Shown here: positions 52,418-63,044 of the stretch, piece by piece | Numbering within the stretch: the first letter of the stretch is position 1 | Layout: the number at the start of each line of letters is the position of its first letter | Origin: Allorhizobium paknamense | GTDB lineage: Bacteria; Pseudomonadota; Alphaproteobacteria; Rhizobiales; Rhizobiaceae | DNA length: 64,000 nt | Direction of reading: 5' to 3' | Assembly: GCF_030815125.1 (NCBI RefSeq) | Contig: NZ_JAUSWH010000005.1 | Span: 124,001-188,000, forward strand | Made by a program: the position numbers and the translations under genes | The notes under the pieces: model-generated | What the model was told of the DNA's origin: nothing | What the model saw: the letters and a program-made list of their open reading frames with translations, nothing else | Database searches by the model: none

Positions 52418-55186
52418 ATGACGGCGGTGCCGGATTTTTTGCAATTCTGGGGCAAGGCCCGGCGTAAAACCCTTGCGCCGGGTGATGAGCCCGGCGCGGA
52501 ACAGGGCGAAGACGAGATCGGCTGGCACCCGCTGGCCTATCATTCGCTGGATGTGGCGGCGGTGGCCCAAGGCCTGCTGCCGCTGTTTCCCAATCTGGTC
52601 CGGCGGCTTGCCGGGGCAGGGGATAGCCAGGCAGCAGGCCGTTTCATCGTGGCGCTGGCATTGCTGCATGATATCGGCAAATTCGCGCGCGGCTTTCAGT
52701 TCAAGGTGCCGGCGCTGTTTCCCGCCACGCTGCGGCGTCCGGGGCAGGATGCCCCGCCCGGCGATCATACGTTCACCGGCTTGTGGATGCTGAACAAAGG
52801 GCCGCTTGCGCCCCTGCTGAAGGCGCTGGCGCCCGGCATCGATGAACATGCCATGCCGGTCATCCTCCATGCCGTTGGCGGGCACCACGGACGCCCGGTA
52901 GACGTGGGCGGTCTGGAATTTGTCCATGCCGACCATATTGGCCGGGCGGCGCTAACGGCAGCAGAGGCCTTTGCGCGGGAGGCCTTGCCGCTTGCAGGCG
53001 CTTTTATGCTCGAAGGCGAGTTGGATGATGTTGAGGCCAGCGCGCTCTCCTGGCAATTGGCGGGCTTCATCAATCTGGCGGATTGGATCGGCTCGGACCA
53101 GCATCATTTCACCTTCATCCCGCCCATCCATTCCCTTGCGGCATATTGGCAGGATTTTGCCGTGCCGCGCGCCCGGCAGGCGCTGGCGGCGGCGGGTCTT
53201 GGTCGCAAGCGGTTGAACGAAGCGACCGGCTTTCACGCGCTGACCGGGCTCGATTTTCCGCCTGCCGCCATGCAGGCGCTGATGGAAACAATCGAACTGC
53301 CGGAGCGCGGTGAAGCCTGTTTCACCATGATCGAGGACATCACCGGCGGCGGCAAGACAGAATCCGCCCTCATCCTGGCGCATCGGTTGATGCTGGCCGG
53401 GGCGGCGGATGGCATCTACGTGGCACTGCCCACCATGGCCACCGCCAATGCCATGTATCAGCGGCTGGGCGCGGTATACCGGCGGCTGTTTCACCGCTTG
53501 GAACAGCCCTCGCTGGCGCTCTCCCACGGCGCGGCGCATCTGCATGAGGGGTTTGGCGGCAGCGTTTTGCCCATGGAGGCGGCAGCCCCGGCCTATGAGG
53601 ATGACGATGCGGCTGAGGCCGTCTGCGCCCAATGGATTGCCAGCGATCGCCGCCGCGCCTTTTTTGCCGATGCCGGGGCGGGCACTGTCGATCAGGCCTT
53701 TCTGGCCGTGCTGCCCGCAAAATTCGCGGCGCTGCGCCAGCTTGGTCTTTCCCGCAAAATGCTGATCATCGATGAAGTGCACAGTTATGACGCCTATGAG
53801 GGTGTGGAACTGGCGCGGCTGGTGGAATTCCAGGCCGCCAATGGCGGTTCCGTCATTGCACTTTCCGCCACCTTGCCGGAGGTGATCCGCACCCGGCTGG
53901 TCACCGCCTGGCGCCTTGGCTGCGGCATGCGGGGAAAGCTTGCGCCATCACCCGCATCGCCGCTGCCGCATTATCCGCTCTGCAGCATGGTGACGGCCTC
54001 GGGCGCGGCGCGGACCTCGGATGTGGCGGCGCGGGCCGATCTCTGCCGGTCTGTGGCGGTGCGCAGGCTGGAAGACCCGGCGGCGGCCTATGCCGCCATC
54101 GCCAAAGCGGCGGAGCAGGGCGCAGCGGTGGCCTGGGTGCGCAATACCGTGGATGACGCTTTGGAAGCCTGCCGCAGCTTGCAGGCCATGGGCTTGGCGG
54201 CGGAGGTGTTTCACGCCCGTTTCGCCATGGCTGACCGGCAGGCCAGGGAGGCCCGCGCCATGGCCCTTTTCGGTCGCGGCTCCACGCCTGAGCAGCGCCG
54301 GGGGCGGGTGCTGGTGGCCATGCAGGTCATCGAACAATCGCTGGATCTCGATTTCGACCTTCTGGTGAGTGACATCGCGCCCATCGATATGCTGATCCAG
54401 CGCGCAGGCCGCCTGTGGCGGCACGCCCGTCCCACGCGCCCGCTTCAGCAGCGGCAGATGCTGGTGGTCTCGCCGCTGCCGGTGGAGGAGGCCGGGCCGC
54501 AATGGCTCTCCGGCAGCCTGCCCGGCACCTCCTATGTCTATGCCAACCACGCGCTGATCTGGAAATCGGCACGCGTGCTGTTCAAGACCGGCGAAATCCG
54601 CTCGCCGGAGGGCGTGCGCCATCTGGTGGAACAGGTCTATAGCGAAGGCGCGCTGGACGACAGCCCAAAGGGCCTGGAAGGCCGCCGCCGCGTGGCTGAA
54701 GGCGAAAGCCAGGCCGACACCTCGCTCGGCCGCTTCAACGTGTTGGACCGCAAGAAGGGCTACGGCGCCTCAAGCAGCCTCTGGCACGCCGAGGTCCGCA
54801 TTCCAACCCGGCTTGGCCCGGAAAGAACGATCTTCCGCCTGGCCCGCTGGACCGGCGAAACGCTTGAGCCCTGGGCCGGTAACCTCGCCCCCGATCAGAC
54901 CCGGCAGGACGTGGAACGTCTTTGGGCGCTCTCGGAAGTCTCGCTCGCCAGCGGCAGGGCCAATGCCCGTGGCGCCTACCCGCCGGAGATCGAACAGGCC
55001 GCCCTGCACATGGAAAGCACCTGGGCAGACTGGGAACGCGCCGTGCTTCTGCCCGTCCTCCCCGCAAAGGATCAGCCCGAAGCCCGTCTACTGCTGAAAA
55101 CCCCGAAAGGCCAGGAGATCGAAGCCCGTTACGACTGTGAAACCGGCCTGACTTTCCCCCAAACCGGCTTGCCCGCCACGCCCTGA
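52418..55186 (+). CDS. cas3: Type I-E Cas3 nuclease-helicase
   Basis: A 922-residue protein. HD nuclease domain: H42 (YHSLDVAAV), H84-D85-x-x-K88 (LLHDIGKFA), and HAVGGHHGRP. SF2 helicase: Walker A ITGGGKTESA near residue 309, DEVH in IIDEVHSYDAY near residue 450, SAT in ALSATLPEV, and motif VI QRAGRLWRH. Cas3 is recruited by Cascade to degrade target DNA. ATG codons at 52415 and 52418 are both possible starts. In the usual I-E order cas3 is next to cas8e; here array 2 and a chemoreceptor gene intervene. Confidence 0.95.
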   Translation: MTAVPDFLQFWGKARRKTLAPGDEPGAEQGEDEIGWHPLAYHSLDVAAVAQGLLPLFPNLVRRLAGAGDSQAAGRFIVALALLHDIGKFARGFQFKVPALFPATLRRPGQDAPPGDHTFTGLWMLNKGPLAPLLKALAPGIDEHAMPVILHAVGGHHGRPVDVGGLEFVHADHIGRAALTAAEAFAREALPLAGAFMLEGELDDVEASALSWQLAGFINLADWIGSDQHHFTFIPPIHSLAAYWQDFAVPRARQALAAAGLGRKRLNEATGFHALTGLDFPPAAMQALMETIELPERGEACFTMIEDITGGGKTESALILAHRLMLAGAADGIYVALPTMATANAMYQRLGAVYRRLFHRLEQPSLALSHGAAHLHEGFGGSVLPMEAAAPAYEDDDAAEAVCAQWIASDRRRAFFADAGAGTVDQAFLAVLPAKFAALRQLGLSRKMLIIDEVHSYDAYEGVELARLVEFQAANGGSVIALSATLPEVIRTRLVTAWRLGCGMRGKLAPSPASPLPHYPLCSMVTASGAARTSDVAARADLCRSVAVRRLEDPAAAYAAIAKAAEQGAAVAWVRNTVDDALEACRSLQAMGLAAEVFHARFAMADRQAREARAMALFGRGSTPEQRRGRVLVAMQVIEQSLDLDFDLLVSDIAPIDMLIQRAGRLWRHARPTRPLQQRQMLVVSPLPVEEAGPQWLSGSLPGTSYVYANHALIWKSARVLFKTGEIRSPEGVRHLVEQVYSEGALDDSPKGLEGRRRVAEGESQADTSLGRFNVLDRKKGYGASSSLWHAEVRIPTRLGPERTIFRLARWTGETLEPWAGNLAPDQTRQDVERLWALSEVSLASGRANARGAYPPEIEQAALHMESTWADWERAVLLPVLPAKDQPEARLLLKTPKGQEIEARYDCETGLTFPQTGLPATP

Positions 55187-55244
55187 ACGAATTCCACTAA
55201 CCTTCACCGCCTCCTTCTGCCAACCCAGCAGAAGCAGCGAAATC

Positions 55245-55314
55245 GACACCGAAAAATCGGTAGGTTTTTTGACAATTGAAGAAGACGATATCTTTCAGTA
55301 TGTTATCTGGAAGA
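55245..55314 (+). promoter_or_regulatory. CRISPR leader of array 2
   Basis: Near copy of the array 1 leader: the core ACCGAAAAATCGGTAGG, the T-run and the terminal TTCAGTATGTTATCTGG are the same, with differences only in the middle (10 or so changes in 42 bases after TTTTTTGA, no gaps). A duplicated locus or shared origin is clear. Confidence 0.8.
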
Positions 55315-55404
55315 GTGTTCCCCGCATACGCGGGGCTGAACCGGTCATTTTGACCGCTGGGAGTACCGGGTTTTCGTGTTCCCCGCATCTGCGGGGCTAA
55401 ATCC
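55315..55404 (+). CRISPR. Type I-E CRISPR array 2: two repeats, one 32-base spacer
   Basis: Repeat 1 (55315-55343) is identical to the canonical repeat of array 1. The spacer is 55344-55375 (32 bases). Repeat 2 (55376-55404) keeps the CCCCGC/GCGGGG stem but differs in the loop (ATCT) and in the 3' end (CTAAATCC), as terminal repeats do. A complete minimal array in the same orientation as array 1, lying 128 bases after cas3. Confidence 0.95.
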
Positions 55405-57888
<2,484 letters not shown>

Positions 57889-57998
57889 CAGAAGACGTTC
57901 CGCCGGAATCGAAGGTCGCGGAACGCGGCCTTCGGTCAGGTTCAGCCTGATCCATGCGCAGATCTTAAACTTAAAAATATTCAATTTTTTGCATGCTG

Positions 57999-58034
57999 GC
58001 CGCAGTTCCCTCTTACCTGGACTGCGGCATTTTT
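57999..58034. terminator. Rho-independent terminator after the chemoreceptor gene
   Basis: GCCGCAGT (57999-58006) and ACTGCGGC (58021-58028) form a perfect 8-bp stem followed by ATTTTTC. A second stem without T-run lies at 57896-57925 (CGTTCCGC/GCGGAACG). This ends chemoreceptor transcription before the cas genes. Confidence 0.85.
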
Positions 58035-58284
58035 CTTTTGAGAAACCCAAAAGAACCTGAAAAACGCAGAGAGTTGTCTTTCGTTGAAATTGACAACCTG
58101 AGGAGGTTTTTCTACCTATTCGTTATGGTTGAATATTTGAGTTTAATCTCTTGTCTGATGAACGCTCGGCCTTTGCAAAAGCTCCGCGAACGTCCTTCGG
58201 CCAGCAGGGAATGAGCGTTTACGCAGTTCCTACCGCGTAATTTTTTGGGGCGGCAAATTCTCTTTGTCGCGTGGGGTTCTTTTC
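58035..58284 (+). promoter_or_regulatory. Putative promoter region of the Cascade operon
   Basis: This 250-base stretch carries no convincing gene and is AT-richer than the surroundings. TTGACA at 58090-58095 is a perfect -35 box; 17 bases downstream is TACCTA, a poor -10. A short frame (58124-58214, preceded by GAGGAGG) could encode 29 residues but looks like chance. Because a terminator lies upstream, the operon must have its promoter here. Confidence 0.4.
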
Positions 58285-59934
58285 ATGTCTGTGTTCAATC
58301 TGTTGCGGGATCCGTGGATTCCCGTGGTGACGGCCTGTGGCCGTATGAGGGAGATTGCGCCTGCCGGTTTGACGGAGGGGATCGGCGGGGATGCGATTGT
58401 CGATCTGGCCTGGCCGCGGGCGGATTTTCGGGCGGCGGGGATGGAGTTTCTGGTCGGCCTGCTGACCACCGTCTTTTGTCCTGAGGGCAATTCCGCGTGG
58501 GCGCGCTGGTGGAATGCGCCGCCTTCGCCGCAGGTGCTGGCGGAGGGGTTTGCCGCTTTCGAGCGGGCCTTCGATCTCGATGGCGAGGGGCCGCGTTTCC
58601 TGCAGGATGGCGGCGATCTCGGCACAGAAACCTCCCCGGTTTCGGGCCTCTTGATCGAGCAGCCGGGCGCCAATACCGAGAAGAACAATGCCGATCTCTT
58701 CGTCAAGCGGGGCGGGGTCACCGTCCTGTCGCGCAAGGCCGCGGCCATTGCGCTTTATGCGCTGCAAAGCTTTGCGCCCTCCGGCGGGGCGGGGCATCGC
58801 ACCGGGCTTCGCGGCGGCGGGCCGCTCACCACGCTGGTTCTGCCGCCGCAGGCGGATGCCGGGCGGCAAACGCTGTGGCATCTGTTGTGGCTGAATGTCG
58901 TGCCGCTGTTCGACATGGATGCCGTGGGGGCTCCGCTGGATAAGCCGCAAAAGACATTTCCCTGGCTGGGTCCCACCCGCATCTCCGACAAGGGCGGCGT
59001 CGAAACCACCTTCAACGATATGCACCCCGCCCAATGCTTCTGGGGCATGCCACGCCGGATCCGGCTGGATTTCGAACCGAACAGGGATGGCCTGCCCTGC
59101 GCGCTGACGGGCATTGTCGATGACGTCATTTTGCGCAGCTACCGCACCCGACCCTATGGGGTGAATTATCAGGCGGTGCCGCATCCGCTCACGCCGTTTT
59201 ACCGCGTCAAGCCGGGCAGCGAACCCCTGCCTGTGCATCCGCAGCCGGGTAGCATTTCCTATCGCAACTGGCCGAATTTCACCCAGTCCAGGGCCGATGG
59301 CACGCGGGAACCGGCGCAATGCGTGCGCGTGGCCGGGGCGCGCATCAAGGGGCAGACGCGGCTCAGGCTTTGCGGTTACGACATGGACAATATGAAGGCG
59401 CGCGGCTTCGTGGAGGCCGAAATGCCGCTGTTTTTCTGCTCCAGCCAGCAAAAGCAGACGCGGCTGGAAGGGCTGGTGGCCGCCCTTGTCGAGGCGGCCT
59501 CGGAGGTTTCCCGGCTGATGCTCTCGCAGATGAAGGCCGCACGAGGCGGCGATGGCGCGGAGCTGGACGTCATCCGCGAAAGCTTCTGGGCCGAGACGGA
59601 AGGGGCGTTTTTTGCGCTTCTGGCCAGTGCCGTCGCCCGGTTCGAAGCCCGTCACGAGGCCGAGGAAGACACCGAAACCGCCGCCTCTCTGGCCTCGGAA
59701 TGGCTGGAAAACACCTTGCGCCCCGCAGCCCTTGCGATCTTCGACCGCCATGTGCGGGCGGATGCGGTGATGGTCAATGCCAACGATCTCAACGCCATGC
59801 GCGCGCTGGTGCTGGCGCGAAGCCTGCTGGCCTCTGCCCTTCATGGGGCGGGGCCATCCGGCAAATCCCTCTATAAGAGCCTGGGCCTGATGGCCCCGGA
59901 ACCGAAGCGGACGGCAAAAGGAGGCCGCAAGTGA
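58285..59934 (+). CDS. cas8e: Type I-E Cascade large subunit Cas8e (CasA/Cse1)
   Basis: A 549-residue protein starting MSVFNLLRDPWIPVVTACGR, the defining Cse1 N-terminus (NLL-DPWIPV). It recognises the PAM and recruits Cas3. GGGG lies about ten bases before the ATG at 58285; an in-frame TTG at 58264 adds seven residues. The size is normal for the family. The stop overlaps the GTG start of the next gene. Confidence 0.92.
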   Translation: MSVFNLLRDPWIPVVTACGRMREIAPAGLTEGIGGDAIVDLAWPRADFRAAGMEFLVGLLTTVFCPEGNSAWARWWNAPPSPQVLAEGFAAFERAFDLDGEGPRFLQDGGDLGTETSPVSGLLIEQPGANTEKNNADLFVKRGGVTVLSRKAAAIALYALQSFAPSGGAGHRTGLRGGGPLTTLVLPPQADAGRQTLWHLLWLNVVPLFDMDAVGAPLDKPQKTFPWLGPTRISDKGGVETTFNDMHPAQCFWGMPRRIRLDFEPNRDGLPCALTGIVDDVILRSYRTRPYGVNYQAVPHPLTPFYRVKPGSEPLPVHPQPGSISYRNWPNFTQSRADGTREPAQCVRVAGARIKGQTRLRLCGYDMDNMKARGFVEAEMPLFFCSSQQKQTRLEGLVAALVEAASEVSRLMLSQMKAARGGDGAELDVIRESFWAETEGAFFALLASAVARFEARHEAEEDTETAASLASEWLENTLRPAALAIFDRHVRADAVMVNANDLNAMRALVLARSLLASALHGAGPSGKSLYKSLGLMAPEPKRTAKGGRK

Positions 59935-60470
59935 CGGAGACAGAGAAAATGACCGCCGCTGCCCGGGCGGGGATCGCCGCCGAATGGTGGCGTGATCTTC
60001 ACGGGCATGGGGAGAGCAAGGAAGACCGCGCCTCGCTGGCGCGCCTGCGCCGGGCGGGCTTTGCCGAGGCCGCGCGGATTGCCGCCGTGCATGCGCTTTA
60101 CCGGCGGCTCTGGGAGGGCGGCGATTTCCGCGAAAAACGCCTGGCCTTGACGCTGCGCGTGGCGCTGGTGCTGGCGCATGTGCGGGAGGAAGAGCGGGGG
60201 GAGCCGGGCCAATACCGCGCCTTCGGTGCATCGCTGGGCGCGGGCGAGACGCCTGCTCTGCATCCGCTGCGGTTCCGGCAATTGCTGCAGGCGCGGGGTG
60301 ATGAGGAGATCGTGCGCGATTTTCGCCGCGCCGTGGCGCTCAACGATCATCGCGCCGATCTGCGCAGCCTGGCCCTGTTGATGCTGACCTGGGACGAGGA
60401 TGCCACCCGCACCCGCTTCGCCTTCGACTATTTCCAGGCTGGCATGGCCGCACCCGCCGCCGCCACGTAA
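59931..60470 (+). CDS. cas11: Type I-E Cascade small subunit Cas11 (CasB/Cse2)
   Basis: A 179-residue all-helical protein starting with GTG, with AAAGGAGG six bases upstream, overlapping the cas8e stop by four bases (GTGA). Typical Cse2 features: an EEWWRDL-like start (IAAEWWRDLHG), RLRRAG, VHALYRRL near residue 55, LHPLRFRQLL and a terminal AFDYFQ. It lines the Cascade belly with two copies. Confidence 0.9.
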   Translation: MTETEKMTAAARAGIAAEWWRDLHGHGESKEDRASLARLRRAGFAEAARIAAVHALYRRLWEGGDFREKRLALTLRVALVLAHVREEERGEPGQYRAFGASLGAGETPALHPLRFRQLLQARGDEEIVRDFRRAVALNDHRADLRSLALLMLTWDEDATRTRFAFDYFQAGMAAPAAAT

Positions 60471-60494
60471 TGACTTCTTTCGGGGACTTTTATC

Positions 60495-61556
60495 ATGACG
60501 ACCTTTCTGCAACTGCATCTTCTCACCTTCGTGCCGCCCGCAAACCTGAACCGTGACGATACCGGCGCGCCGAAGACGGCGATTGTCGGCGGCGAGCCGC
60601 GCCTTCGCCTGTCTTCGCAAAGCCTCAAGCGCGCCTGGCGCACCTCCACCGTGTTCGAAACGGCCATGGCCGGCCATCTCGGCAGCCGCACCCGCCGCTT
60701 TGGCGAGGAGGTGCAGAAACATCTGCTGGACCAGGGCATTGCTGCCGAAAAGGCGCAGGAGGTGACCCGCAAGGTCATCACCGTTTTCGGCAAGGCGGAG
60801 GATGAAAAGGACGAGAAGAAGGCGCTATACACCCGCCAGCTCGCTTTCATCTCGCCCGAGGAGAAGCAGGCGGCGTTCCAACTGGCGGACAAGCTGGCCG
60901 CTGGCGAGGCGGTGGACGAGAAGAAATTTCCGCAGGACGTGCTGAAGCGCGCCGATACGGCGGTGGATATCGCCATGTTTGGCCGCATGCTGGCCGATAA
61001 TCCGGATTTCAACCGCGAGGCGGCGGTGCAGGTGGCCCATGCCATCACCACCCACCGTGTCGTGGTGGAGGATGATTATTACACCGCCGTCGATGACCTG
61101 AACCGGGGCGAGGAAGATGCGGGCGCGGGTTTTGTCGGCAATGCCGGTTATGGCTCCGGCGTCTTCTATCTCTATCTCTGCATCGACAAGAACCAGCTGG
61201 TGAAAAATCTGGGCGGGGACGAGGCCCTAGCCGCTTCCGCCGTGGCCGCGCTGACGGAGGCGGCAGCCAAGGTGCTGCCCGGCGGCAAGCAGAACAGTTT
61301 TGCCGCCCATGGCCGCGCCGCCTTCATTCTGGCGGAAAAGGGCAGCGAACAGCCGCGCACGCTGGCCGGTGCCTTTGCCCGGCCCGTCAAGGCCGAAGAT
61401 GCCTTGCAAGCCTCGGTGACCGCATTGCTGGATCTGCGCGGCAAGTTTGCCAAGGCTTACGGCGAAGGCGACATGACGCATGCGATCATGGATTTCGAAA
61501 CCGGTCAGGGCTCGCTCGCCGAAATCATCGCCTTCGTGACGGATGGAAAGGCATGA
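60495..61556 (+). CDS. cas7: Type I-E Cascade backbone Cas7 (CasC/Cse4)
   Basis: A 353-residue RAMP protein. MTTFLQLHLLTFVPPANLNRDDTG-type start (LNRDDTGAPKTA), then RLRLSSQSLKRAWRTS are landmarks of Cas7e. GGGGAC lies before the ATG. Six copies per Cascade hold the crRNA guide. Length and order as expected. Confidence 0.93.
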   Translation: MTTFLQLHLLTFVPPANLNRDDTGAPKTAIVGGEPRLRLSSQSLKRAWRTSTVFETAMAGHLGSRTRRFGEEVQKHLLDQGIAAEKAQEVTRKVITVFGKAEDEKDEKKALYTRQLAFISPEEKQAAFQLADKLAAGEAVDEKKFPQDVLKRADTAVDIAMFGRMLADNPDFNREAAVQVAHAITTHRVVVEDDYYTAVDDLNRGEEDAGAGFVGNAGYGSGVFYLYLCIDKNQLVKNLGGDEALAASAVAALTEAAAKVLPGGKQNSFAAHGRAAFILAEKGSEQPRTLAGAFARPVKAEDALQASVTALLDLRGKFAKAYGEGDMTHAIMDFETGQGSLAEIIAFVTDGKA

Positions 61557-61559
61557 GCC

Positions 61560-62318
61560 ATGGCTGAGCTTGTCGTCTTTCGCATGGAGGCGGCGCTGGC
61601 CGCCTTCGGCGACCTGCAAGTGGGGGAACGGCGCGGCAGTTGGCGGCGTCCGTCCCATTCCGGCATCGCCGGGCTTCTGGCCGCAGCCCTTGGCCTCACC
61701 CGTGACGACCCCGCCGTACCCGTGCTGGCGCAAGGCTTTCTGATGGCGGTGCGCAGCGACCGCATCGGGCCGCCGCTGGCCGATTTTCACACCGCCCAGA
61801 CACCGCCGCAAAGCCGCAAGCGCTCGTTTGCCACCCGGCGGCAGGAGCTGGCGGACAAGGATCTGCTCGGCACTATCGTCTCGCGGCGGGATTACTGGAT
61901 GGACGTCGCCTTTACCGTGCTGATCTGGCCAAAACCCGCGCTCACCGTCAGACCGCAGGCGCTCGCCGAAGCGCTGAACCGGCCCGCCTTTCCGCTGTTT
62001 GCCGGACGCCGCTCCTGCCCGTTTTCCGCGCCGCTCGCCGCCCGCGCCGTGAGCGCCGAGACGGTGAGCGAGGGGTTCGCAACCTATGACGCCAACTTGG
62101 CCGGGCCTCTGGAACAGGCCGGATTGCCGTGCCTGCAACCCGGCCGCGACGTGGCGCTGGATGCCGAATTTCCGCAAGAAAGCTGGGGTGCCATCACCCG
62201 GCTTCACACCGAGACGCGCCGTGACCTGACGGGCTCGCGCCAAAGCTGGCAATTTGCCCTGCGGCAGGAGGTGGTCGGGGTGTTTCACGCGCCTGAAACA
62301 GCGGGGGCAGCGGCATGA
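61560..62318 (+). CDS. cas5: Type I-E Cascade subunit Cas5 (CasD)
   Basis: A 252-residue RAMP protein with LEAALAAFGD-like start (MEAALAAFGDLQVGERRGS), PSHSGIAGLLAAALG near residue 32 and a PQSRKRSFATRRQEL loop. Cas5 caps the crRNA 5' handle. It is three bases after cas7 and overlaps cas6e by four (ATGA). Confidence 0.92.
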   Translation: MAELVVFRMEAALAAFGDLQVGERRGSWRRPSHSGIAGLLAAALGLTRDDPAVPVLAQGFLMAVRSDRIGPPLADFHTAQTPPQSRKRSFATRRQELADKDLLGTIVSRRDYWMDVAFTVLIWPKPALTVRPQALAEALNRPAFPLFAGRRSCPFSAPLAARAVSAETVSEGFATYDANLAGPLEQAGLPCLQPGRDVALDAEFPQESWGAITRLHTETRRDLTGSRQSWQFALRQEVVGVFHAPETAGAAA

Positions 62319-63043
62319 GCTCGTTTTATCTGACGCGAGCGCGCCTTTCCGCCGATTTCCGGCGGCTGGGACCGATCCTCTTTCCCGGCGAACAGGACCG
62401 GCGCATGGCCTTGTCGCACCGCCTCGTCTGGACGCTGTTTTCTGAAACCGCAACCGAGCGCCCCTTTCTCTATCGCGAGATGGACGTGCCCGGTCAGCGT
62501 CCGGGGCAGGATGGCTTCATCATTCTCTCCCGCGAGGCGCCGGAAGACCGGATGGGGCTCTTCACCCTCGACACCAAGCCCTTCGCGCCGGTGTTGAAAG
62601 CAGGAGACCGCCTGGGCTTTTCCCTGCGCGCCAACCCCTCCGTTCAGACCTCGGAGGATGAGAACGGCAAGCGCAAGACCCGCAGGCATGATGTGGTGAT
62701 GCGGGCGCTGCATGCCATTCCGGCCGCAGAACGGGCCGAGGCGCGGCCACGGCTGATCCGCGAGCAGGGTCTTGCCTGGCTATCGCGGCAGGCTGAAAAA
62801 TCCGGCTTCAGCCTGCCCGATCCCGACGGCGTGGCCATTGACGGCTATGAACAGTTCGACGTCGATCCGGAAAATCGCCGCCGCATGGACAAACGCGGGC
62901 GAAAGCGCGCCGTGCATAGCCGGCTCGATTTTTCCGGCGTGCTGAGGGTGGAAGAGCCGGAGGCCTTTCTGGCGCGGGTGGTCAGCGGCTTCGGGCGGGC
63001 GCGGGCCTTCGGCCACGGACTGATGCTTCTGCGGCGCGCCTGA
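62315..63043 (+). CDS. cas6e: Type I-E crRNA endonuclease Cas6e (CasE)
   Basis: A 242-residue protein with tandem ferredoxin-like RAMP folds. The catalytic region around H35 (MALSHRLVWTLF) and the C-terminal glycine-rich loop GFGRARAFGHGLMLL match Cas6e. It cuts the repeat at the base of the CCCCGC/GCGGGG stem and keeps the product as Cascade head. Translation is coupled to cas5. Confidence 0.92.
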   Translation: MSSFYLTRARLSADFRRLGPILFPGEQDRRMALSHRLVWTLFSETATERPFLYREMDVPGQRPGQDGFIILSREAPEDRMGLFTLDTKPFAPVLKAGDRLGFSLRANPSVQTSEDENGKRKTRRHDVVMRALHAIPAAERAEARPRLIREQGLAWLSRQAEKSGFSLPDPDGVAIDGYEQFDVDPENRRRMDKRGRKRAVHSRLDFSGVLRVEEPEAFLARVVSGFGRARAFGHGLMLLRRA

Positions 63044-63044
63044 C

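Noticed and set aside
58124..58214. Small frame of 29 codons before cas8e with GAGGAGG upstream
   Set aside because: The ribosome site is about 17 bases from the ATG, too far, and the peptide has no recognisable features.
58219..60231. 670-residue frame antisense to cas8e and cas11
   Set aside because: Composition is typical of a shadow (Arg/Pro/Gly-rich), and the sense genes are canonical Cascade subunits.
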